Shown here piece after piece: positions 59,131 through 64,000 of a stretch of DNA of 64,000 nucleotides; the first letter of the stretch is position 1; every line of letters begins with the position of its first letter. The stretch comes from Acidithiobacillus sulfurivorans (GTDB lineage Bacteria; Pseudomonadota; Gammaproteobacteria; Acidithiobacillales; Acidithiobacillaceae), in NCBI RefSeq assembly GCF_018853815.1, contig NZ_JAAOMP010000153.1, positions 1 through 64,000 on the forward strand, in the 5' to 3' direction. Both the position numbers and the translations under genes were made by a program. The notes beneath the pieces were generated by a model, which saw only the letters and a program-made list of their open reading frames with translations, had not been told where the DNA came from and did no database searches.

Positions 59131-59463
59131 TCAAATCACCTCGCGTCCATCTAAGTGATTTGCCGGTTCCATGCGTTTGTGTAGCAAACCAAACACGACC
59201 AATTGCCGTTCATGAACCAAATAGTAAATGACGTGACTGACATGAGGAAAACTCAAAACGTCCTCGCCAACGTCCGGCCTGGACTTACCCAGGGAAGGCG
59301 TTTCGGTCAGCAAGCGAATAGTCTGCCGGAGTTCGGACAGGTATTTTTGCGATTGAGTCGCCCCCCATTGCTTGAGGGTATACCGGCGAATGTCGATGAA
59401 ATCAGACTGTGCGTCCGGTGTTAAGCGATAATTTAACATTGGCGGGATAACGTGGTCAGTCAT
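59131..59463 (-). CDS. ParE/RelE-family toxin
   Basis: A 110-residue ParE-type protein (Leu-Thr-Pro-Asp-Ala-Gln-Ser-Asp-Phe-Ile-Asp-Ile-Arg-Arg-Tyr-Thr near the start and Ile-Tyr-Tyr-Leu-Val-His-Glu-Arg near the end). Toxins of this group target gyrase or mRNA. ATG at 59463 overlaps the antitoxin end by 8 bp. The pair looks intact. Confidence 0.85.
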   Translation of the reverse strand: MTDHVIPPMLNYRLTPDAQSDFIDIRRYTLKQWGATQSQKYLSELRQTIRLLTETPSLGKSRPDVGEDVLSFPHVSHVIYYLVHERQLVVFGLLHKRMEPANHLDGREVI

Positions 59464-59716
59464 GCTCGCCTTTTTCAAGCGCATCAAAAAAGGACTCGCC
59501 ATCGACAGTGTTGCCTGCTTTGATGTCAGTCATTGCCTGGGCCACCCTCGATTGCAATAGTCTCAGCTTGAGCGTCTCAATACTCTCGTACTCGTCCATT
59601 GAGATAACTACGGCAACAGGTTTGCCATTCCTATTAATCTGGACCGGGGCGCGCTGCGCTTTTAGCAGCATGTCTCCAAATTGTGTTTTGGCTTCATTGG
59701 CAGAAAGTGCGTCCAT
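59456..59716 (-). CDS. Phd/YefM-type antitoxin
   Basis: An 86-residue protein with Asn-Glu-Ala-Lys-Thr-Gln-Phe-Gly-Asp-Met-Leu and Pro-Val-Gln-Ile-Asn-Arg-Asn-Gly-Lys-Pro-Val-Ala-Val, the Phd/YefM fold. GAGG lies nine bases before the ATG. It precedes and overlaps the ParE-like toxin, forming a mixed Phd-ParE pair. Confidence 0.88.
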   Translation of the reverse strand: MDALSANEAKTQFGDMLLKAQRAPVQINRNGKPVAVVISMDEYESIETLKLRLLQSRVAQAMTDIKAGNTVDGESFFDALEKGEHD

Positions 59717-59749
59717 TGATTGTTACCTCTTCAATATCGTTCGATTCGT

Positions 59750-60016
59750 TCAGTGTATACGATTCAATCCATACCCGTCAAAATTATTATCCATCTCCAA
59801 CGGAGCGCCCTTGTAAAAATGCCAGAGTTCAGTTGATTGGATCACATGCCAGCGGGACAAATGATTTTTTGCTAACAGGTAAAAAATGCTGGTTAGGGTA
59901 GGGCGGTGTCCCTGTAGCGTGGACAGCATTGCTGGCGACGTAGAGGTACGCCGATACCAGCCACCTTCTGGGTGGGGTTGAAGATCAAGCTGGTGGATGA
60001 TTTTCTGGGCTGACAT
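59750..60016 (-). pseudogene. Truncated DUF985 (cupin) protein
   Basis: ATG at 60016. The first 75 residues match the cupin-5/DUF985 start (Leu-Gln-Pro-His-Pro-Glu-Gly-Gly-Trp-Tyr and Trp-His-Phe-Tyr-Lys-Gly-Ala-Pro-Leu). Normal members run to 140-160 residues; here the match ends about 59795 and the frame stops at 59750, next to the Phd gene. The C-terminal half is lost. Confidence 0.7.
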
Positions 60017-60248
60017 TATGTATGAGGGGATATTGCCAGAGATGTTTCTGAAATCACCAAGGCAGAAAACCACTGCTTTGGTCAAACTGGTAGAACGTAA
60101 CATGGATAAAAGGCAGCCAGTTGAACCACACTTTTCCACGCCAAGACCCCACCTATAGGCACAAGGGGTATTATTTTTGATTGTTACCCAGAATGTTACC
60201 CAGAAAATAAAAAATGTTCAAAGGCAATATCTAGGTAGTTGTTTTATT

Positions 60249-60295
60249 TGGTGGGTTGTGAGGGGATCGAACCAACGACCCGCTGATTAAGAGTC
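60249..60295 (-). other. tRNA-Lys(CUU) 3' fragment, candidate attachment site
   Basis: Read on the minus strand it has the anticodon loop CTCTTAA, the variable region, a GGTTCGATCC T-loop and an acceptor 3' strand ACAACCC-A-CCA. The 5' half that should pair with it is absent, and the T-stem is partly mismatched, so it is not a working tRNA. The size and content fit an att repeat left by integration at a tRNA 3' end. The intact integrase starts 164 bp away. Confidence 0.65.
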
Positions 60296-60370
60296 TCAAA
60301 GTCGGGCATTTATGGCGTTTTATCTACCCCCATGTATCTTGACGCATCAAACACTTAGGCAGATACTACC

Positions 60371-60428
60371 TTTACCGATATTCACCGATTTACCGGAAAT
60401 AGGTTAGCCCAGGGTTAGCCCGGCTAAC
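60371..60428. promoter_or_regulatory. Short repeats upstream of the integrase gene
   Basis: TTTACCGAT, TTCACCGAT and TTTACCGG follow each other at about 10-bp spacing (60371-60396). GGTTAGCCC occurs twice, 11 bp apart (60402 and 60413). GTTAGCC-C-GGCTAAC (60414-60428) is a perfect dyad. These may be integrase/excisionase binding sites or an operator for int. Confidence 0.4.
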
Positions 60429-60458
60429 TGGAGTCTCAAGGCCCAAAGGGAGCACGCC

Positions 60459-61673
60459 ATGCCCGAAAAGATGCAATTCACCAAGGCCCGCCTAGCGGCG
60501 CTGGAGCCGGTCCCCGGCAAACGGATCACCGTCTATGACCTGGAACAGAAGGGACTCTGTATCCGCGTTACACCAGCCGGAGCCAAGACGTTCTATTGTG
60601 TCCGTAAGGTGGAGGGAAAAGTGGAGTGGGTACGCATAGGCGATGCCGCCGCCGTGACCATTGAGACAGCACGAACCACCGCCGCCGGGATCATCAACGA
60701 CATTGCCAGAGGAACCAACCCCGCCGAGCAGAAGCGTATCAAGAAAGCGGAGATGACATTCTCTGATTTGTTCGCTGAGTGGGTACAGGAATGTAAAGCC
60801 AAGGGCAAAAAGAGCCTGGGCAACGACGAGCGCAACTACCGTCTGCACCTGGGCACCCTGGCGAAAAAGAAGCTATCCGATATAGAGCGCCAGCATATCC
60901 GCACGTTACACCGGAAGATCGGCACCGCGTCCGGTATCTACCAGGCCAACAGGGTTTTAGCCCTCACCCGCGCCGTGTTCAACTTCGGGATCAAGACGCT
61001 GGATATACCGGGACTGACCAACCCCGCAGCCGGGTTGAAGATGAATCGAGAGGAAAGCCGGGATCGTCGCCTGCACCCCGACGAAATGCCCAAGTTCTTC
61101 GAGGCGCTGGCCGCCGAGGAAAACCCCGATATGCGGGATTACGTCATGCTCTCACTGCTGACCGGAGCGCGTCGCTCCAATGTGCAAGCGATGACCTGGG
61201 AGGAAATCCACCTGGACCGCAGGACGTGGACCATCCCCGGCTCAAAGGCGAAGGCTAAGGACAATATCACCGTACCGCTGACCACCGCCGCCATAGAGGT
61301 GCTACAGGCCCGCGCAGAGGCCAATGGAGCGCAAGGGTGGGTATTCCCCGGCGCAGGCAAGACAGGCCACCTTGTAGAGCCTAAAAAGGGCTGGCAACGG
61401 CTATTGCAGCGGGCAGGCATCGAGGACTTGCGCTTGCATGACCTGAGACGTTCCCTGGCGTCATTCCAGATCGACGCGGGGGTGTCTCTGGCCGTCATAG
61501 GCAAGGGGCTAGGGCACCACTCCCAGCAAACCACCGCCGTGTATGCAAGGCTGGCGCAAGACCCTGTTGCCGACGCCTGGCAGAAGGGTACCGATGCCAT
61601 TCTGGTGGCCGCTGGTGTTAAGCCCACTGCTGAGGTTGTGCCGATGGGCAAAAAAGGCAAGCGCAGTGCATAG
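60459..61673 (+). CDS. int: Tyrosine-type integrase, P4/DUF4102 type
   Basis: A 404-residue integrase. The N-terminal DUF4102-like arm-binding domain has Gly-Leu-Cys-Ile-Arg-Val and Gly-Ala-Lys-Thr-Phe-Tyr. The catalytic residues are all visible: Arg in Thr-Gly-Ala-Arg-Arg-Ser-Asn (about 238), Lys in Gly-Ser-Lys-Ala-Lys, His327-x-x-Arg330, His353 and Tyr362. Such enzymes integrate elements into tRNA genes. It stands next to a tRNA-like fragment and is followed within 8 bp (overlap) by a DUF4258 gene. The coding style (more GC-rich) differs from the AT-rich stretch to its left. Confidence 0.95.
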   Translation: MPEKMQFTKARLAALEPVPGKRITVYDLEQKGLCIRVTPAGAKTFYCVRKVEGKVEWVRIGDAAAVTIETARTTAAGIINDIARGTNPAEQKRIKKAEMTFSDLFAEWVQECKAKGKKSLGNDERNYRLHLGTLAKKKLSDIERQHIRTLHRKIGTASGIYQANRVLALTRAVFNFGIKTLDIPGLTNPAAGLKMNREESRDRRLHPDEMPKFFEALAAEENPDMRDYVMLSLLTGARRSNVQAMTWEEIHLDRRTWTIPGSKAKAKDNITVPLTTAAIEVLQARAEANGAQGWVFPGAGKTGHLVEPKKGWQRLLQRAGIEDLRLHDLRRSLASFQIDAGVSLAVIGKGLGHHSQQTTAVYARLAQDPVADAWQKGTDAILVAAGVKPTAEVVPMGKKGKRSA

Positions 61674-61920
61674 CCGCCGCTTTGAACGCCCGGTTGTGCT
61701 GACTCACCATGCCCGGAACAGGATGCAGGAGCGCAATATCAGTGACGCTGAGATCATGGAAATTGTCGAGACAGGCACTATCCGCGCCAAGGATGAGCGC
61801 CGCGCATGGATATACCGAGAGTTCCCGGATCGGCAAGACAATTTATTGTGCGTGGCTGCTCTGCTGGATGACGTTATCATCATCAAAACCATCATGACCT
61901 TTTGGGAGGTATCCCCATGA
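61666..61920 (+). CDS. DUF4258-domain protein, possible toxin
   Basis: An 84-residue protein with Leu-Thr-His-His-Ala-Arg-Asn-Arg-Met-Gln-Glu-Arg-Asn-Ile and Val-Glu-Thr-Gly, the DUF4258 pattern; the predicted fold resembles RelE/BrnT-type ribonucleases. GTG at 61666 is preferred, with AAGG eight bases upstream, overlapping the integrase stop; a longer frame would lie inside int. It overlaps the DUF2283 gene by 4 bp. Toxin action is an inference. Confidence 0.75.
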   Translation: MHSRRFERPVVLTHHARNRMQERNISDAEIMEIVETGTIRAKDERRAWIYREFPDRQDNLLCVAALLDDVIIIKTIMTFWEVSP

Positions 61921-62105
61921 AAACCGACTATGACCCGACCGATGACATTCTGGTGTTGCACTTCACCGACAAGCCCGTCACTCGTGAGGTGTCGCAAGAC
62001 TGGAACCTGAATATTGCCTATGCCCATGACGGAAGTATTGTGGAGATCGTGATCCTGGACGCCAAGGCATCCGGCGCATGGCCGATACCACAGCACGCCG
62101 CCTGA
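61917..62105 (+). CDS. DUF2283-domain protein, possible antitoxin
   Basis: A 62-residue protein with the DUF2283 pattern Tyr-Asp-Pro-Thr-Asp-Asp-Ile-Leu-Val-Leu and Gly-Ser-Ile-Val-Glu-Ile-Val-Ile-Leu-Asp-Ala. It is translationally coupled to the DUF4258 gene by a 4-bp overlap. DUF2283 next to DUF4258 is a repeated arrangement in bacterial genomes by my recollection; a toxin-antitoxin role is likely but unproven here. Confidence 0.75.
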   Translation: MKTDYDPTDDILVLHFTDKPVTREVSQDWNLNIAYAHDGSIVEIVILDAKASGAWPIPQHAA

Positions 62106-62126
62106 TGATTTGAGTTGTACCGCCAT
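62105..62126 (+). repeat. 22-bp direct repeat, copy 1
   Basis: Identical to 62337-62358. It lies directly after the DUF2283 gene (sharing the last base of the stop codon), before the ribosome binding site of the 66-residue gene. Confidence 0.85.
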
Positions 62127-62144
62127 AAAGTTTAAGGAGGATGT

Positions 62145-62345
62145 ATGAACGCTGAAGATCTGATCGAGGCAATACGCGATGCAGGAGCAAGTACCGATGA
62201 AGACGTAAAGGCTGCTCTGGAGGATGGGGAAGCCTTGGGACATATCATGGGCCTTGCGCCTTTGGACCCAGACGATGCCGCGAGTGTAGCCGCCCATGCC
62301 GAAGCACAAGGCATTGTCGAGGAAGCTCACGCTTCAATGATTTGA
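62145..62345 (+). CDS. Small acidic protein (66 residues), unknown
   Basis: Acidic, alanine-rich and helical, with Asp and Glu over a fifth of residues and no cysteine. AAGGAGG lies a few bases before the ATG, one of the strongest ribosome binding sites in the window. The gene is bracketed by an exact 22-bp repeat; the right copy overlaps its stop codon. It may be a DNA mimic or an antitoxin-like protein; this is a guess from composition only. Confidence 0.6.
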   Translation: MNAEDLIEAIRDAGASTDEDVKAALEDGEALGHIMGLAPLDPDDAASVAAHAEAQGIVEEAHASMI

Positions 62346-62358
62346 GTTGTACCGCCAT
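62337..62358 (+). repeat. 22-bp direct repeat, copy 2
   Basis: Same sequence as 62105-62126, 232 bp apart. It contains the stop codon of the 66-residue gene. Confidence 0.85.
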
Positions 62359-62449
62359 GCTCTAGGCTGATCCCCGAAAAGGTGGGCACCCTTCCCACTC
62401 TGAGCATGGCACCTATTTTTGAGGGGGCGCAGATAGGGAGCGCGATGTT

Positions 62450-63280
62450 ATGGCTATAGATTCCGATATTACGTGGAGCGGATACCGCATTAAATCTGTA
62501 ATAGAGTGGCTTAATGTTTCGTATGCTGAACTAATGAAGCATGGACACAATGGGGAGTTAAAATTAGGAATAGAGGCATTCCAGATGCCACAGTTAATCA
62601 TCTTCCGTGAAGTAGATGGGGATGACTGCGAAGTATCCGAAGAAGAATTAAAGCGCAAAGGAATTGAGCAGCCTAAAAACATTGGCGTTATGGATGCGGT
62701 TGTGACGAAAAGAAAGTTACTCATTCACCCGCGTGACATCCCTGTTCTCGACACCCCAAGCCTGCTGCCAACACGCAAGGGGTATTTGATAGATGATCGT
62801 TTCTACCCAGCAACCAAGCCCTTTTATCCATTACGGTTCCTTCCTTGGCCGCCTGATGAATTACCTGAAGGTTGGTACTATATGCCACTCAAGGAATTAC
62901 AGTCTGCCGGACCTGAGGAGCCTGTAACGCTTACGGACATTTTAGCCGGAGCGCCCGCCAGACGCCGACCAATTCCTGTAAGGCTTGACGGTTTAATTAT
63001 ACCAAGGGCAGAAATTGAAAAGATTAAAAATCGAAATTATGCCACGAAAGAAAAACCTGCCGACGACGATGACCTGAATACCAAAACAGAAGAAAAATAT
63101 CAGGCCATGATCGCAGCTATGGTTCAGATCATCGCCAGTAAATTCCCCGGCTACAACAATGGAAGCACACCCAACGCCGCACAGATTGCCAAGGCAATAA
63201 ATGACACCAAGCTAGTGGATCGCCAGCCTGGAACCATAGAAAAAACAATCAGCGCAGCATGGGATAAGTTCGGGAAGTAG
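62450..63280 (+). CDS. Hypothetical protein of the integrated element (276 residues)
   Basis: Not recognised. There is no signal peptide or membrane helix. The middle is rich in Pro, Leu and Tyr (Leu-Pro-Glu-Gly-Trp-Tyr-Tyr-Met-Pro-Leu); the last 60 residues are helical (Thr-Pro-Asn-Ala-Ala-Gln-Ile-Ala-Lys-Ala-Ile), which could be a small DNA-binding domain. DNA is more AT-rich than the neighbouring integrase and primase-like genes. It stands about 100 bp from the neighbours, likely as its own unit or part of the element's core. Confidence 0.6.
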   Translation: MAIDSDITWSGYRIKSVIEWLNVSYAELMKHGHNGELKLGIEAFQMPQLIIFREVDGDDCEVSEEELKRKGIEQPKNIGVMDAVVTKRKLLIHPRDIPVLDTPSLLPTRKGYLIDDRFYPATKPFYPLRFLPWPPDELPEGWYYMPLKELQSAGPEEPVTLTDILAGAPARRRPIPVRLDGLIIPRAEIEKIKNRNYATKEKPADDDDLNTKTEEKYQAMIAAMVQIIASKFPGYNNGSTPNAAQIAKAINDTKLVDRQPGTIEKTISAAWDKFGK

Positions 63281-63384
63281 TCTGCATTTTCTGTAATTGC
63301 AATCTGCATTTTGCATTTCCCCGACTTCCCCGAAATACCCCCGCAACATAAGCGCCATCATCCATCACCGATAGGCGCTTAACC

Positions 63385-63645
63385 ATGTATCCCGAAACCG
63401 AAACGGTACACCAGATCATCGCGGAGATTGGCCGCACCCTGGGCTGCCCCGCCGATGCCATCCCCACACAGGTTGATGAACAGAAAGCTTCCATTGTTCT
63501 GGACGTGAAGCCCGCGACCCTCTGTAACTGGCGCTGTACTGGCCGCTATAACTTGCCCTATGTGAAGACTGGCCGCCTTGTCCGTTACCGCGTCGCTGAC
63601 CTGGCCGAATGGATCGCCAAGCGTCGCACTGGCATGGAGGGGTAA
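63385..63645 (+). CDS. AlpA/excisionase-like HTH protein
   Basis: An 86-residue protein whose C-terminal half is a MerR-like helix-turn-helix (Val-Lys-Pro-Ala-Thr-Leu-Cys-Asn-Trp-Arg, then Pro-Tyr-Val-Lys-Thr-Gly-Arg-Leu-Val-Arg-Tyr, then Asp-Leu-Ala-Glu-Trp-Ile). This is the pattern of AlpA and excisionase proteins of P4-like elements. It could act on the int promoter or in excision. It precedes the primase-like gene by 3 bp. Confidence 0.75.
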   Translation: MYPETETVHQIIAEIGRTLGCPADAIPTQVDEQKASIVLDVKPATLCNWRCTGRYNLPYVKTGRLVRYRVADLAEWIAKRRTGMEG

Positions 63646-63648
63646 GCC

Positions 63649-64000
63649 ATGCAGACACAAAAAAGCCGCCCCGGAGCAGGGACGGCATACGCAAGATCGA
63701 ACGTCTCCAATCATATCACCATCGGCGTGGTGCGTAATGCCCATGATCCCCGGATCACCCCCCGCGCTTTGCCCTGGAGCGAGTTCTGCCAATACCTGAG
63801 CAGGGCAGAGGTACGGGAGACGAAAGACGGCACCGGCTTTGTGCTGGCGCAGTTCAACACCATGCACCGCGCTGGCAAGAATGTTGCCGCAGTCTTGGCG
63901 CTGGGCTTCGATGTGGATGGCAAGGATCAGGCCCCGCTGCCGCCTCTTGTCGCGCATGAAGAGCTATCCCGTAAGGGCTGGGCGCATGTGGTTTATTCCA
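63649..64000 (+). CDS. Phage/plasmid primase-like protein, N-terminal part (runs off the right edge)
   Basis: The first 117 residues are visible. GGAGG lies six bases or so before the ATG. Phe-Asp-Val-Asp-Gly-Lys near residue 90 is like the metal-binding DxD of archaeo-eukaryotic primase (prim-pol) domains found in replication proteins of P4-like elements, and is preceded by a Thr-Gly-Phe-Val-Leu-Ala-Gln-Phe strand. If right, the element carries its own replication start. The helicase part would be beyond the window. Confidence 0.5.
   Translation, partial: MQTQKSRPGAGTAYARSNVSNHITIGVVRNAHDPRITPRALPWSEFCQYLSRAEVRETKDGTGFVLAQFNTMHRAGKNVAAVLALGFDVDGKDQAPLPPLVAHEELSRKGWAHVVYS

Larger units (their letters stand above)
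60017..60458. other. Junction region between old chromosome and the integrated element
   Basis: About 440 bp without a gene. It holds a tandem 12-bp repeat (TGTTACCCAGAA at 60182-60193 and 60194-60205), a tRNA 3' fragment, and short repeats before the integrase. The features are listed separately. Confidence 0.5.

Noticed and set aside
60249-60295. A functional tRNA-Lys gene
   Set aside because: The 5' half is absent and the T-stem is mismatched; only the 3' part is present.

Overview
The window looks like a chromosome segment of an acidophilic, chemolithotrophic proteobacterium, most likely Acidithiobacillus or a close relative. That is an inference from content: an HdeD-type acid-resistance protein, two plasma-membrane-type H+-ATPases, two cyanide-insensitive-type cytochrome bd operons, polyphosphate and glycogen metabolism, and a type IV pilus cluster. 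No rRNA gene and no complete tRNA was found.

Layout. 1-2.4 kb: the start of an antiporter gene, a GlsB/YeaQ-type membrane protein, then a sulfotransferase and a family 25 glycosyltransferase, probably for cell-surface polysaccharide. 2.4-7.9 kb (minus): HdeD, alpha-glucan phosphorylase, DhnA-type aldolase, an unknown protein and polyphosphate kinase 2. 8-17.3 kb: two cytochrome bd modules (cydAB on minus, a second cydAB on plus). Each is accompanied by an Fnr-like regulator that has lost one of the four cluster cysteines. A 67-bp exact repeat brackets the second module. 17.4-33.7 kb (minus): a tightly packed run reading, in transcription order, H+-ATPase, AhpD-like protein, PDH E1 alpha, E1 beta, E2, acetate kinase, phosphotransacetylase, PfkB, FAD oxidoreductase, pyruvate kinase, enolase, second H+-ATPase, orphan ATP synthase epsilon. 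33.9-40.4 kb (plus): a lipoamide-dehydrogenase-like flavoprotein and a YbhGFSR-type ABC exporter.

40.4-46 kb is a patchwork of toxin-antitoxin modules (GNAT/DUF1778, HipBA, VapBC) and their duplicated, deleted remnants. 46-53.6 kb (minus) is pilC-fimT-pilV-pilW-pilX-pilY1. 53.9-60 kb holds small orphan genes, an EAL protein, an SDR enzyme, a dead integrase, a broken VapBC next to a Tn3-family transposase remnant, and a ParE/Phd pair. From about 60.25 kb the left end of an integrated element begins at a fragment resembling the 3' part of a tRNA-Lys. It continues with an integrase, a DUF4258/DUF2283 pair, an excisionase-like gene and the start of a primase-like gene, and runs off the window.

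How it fits together. Glycogen phosphorylase, PfkB, aldolase, enolase, pyruvate kinase, PDH, Pta and AckA trace a route from stored glucan to acetate that makes ATP at substrate level. PPK2 could add ATP from polyphosphate, and the two H+-ATPases could spend ATP on proton export. My reading, which is an inference, is a reserve-powered acid and low-oxygen survival module with high-affinity terminal oxidases beside it.
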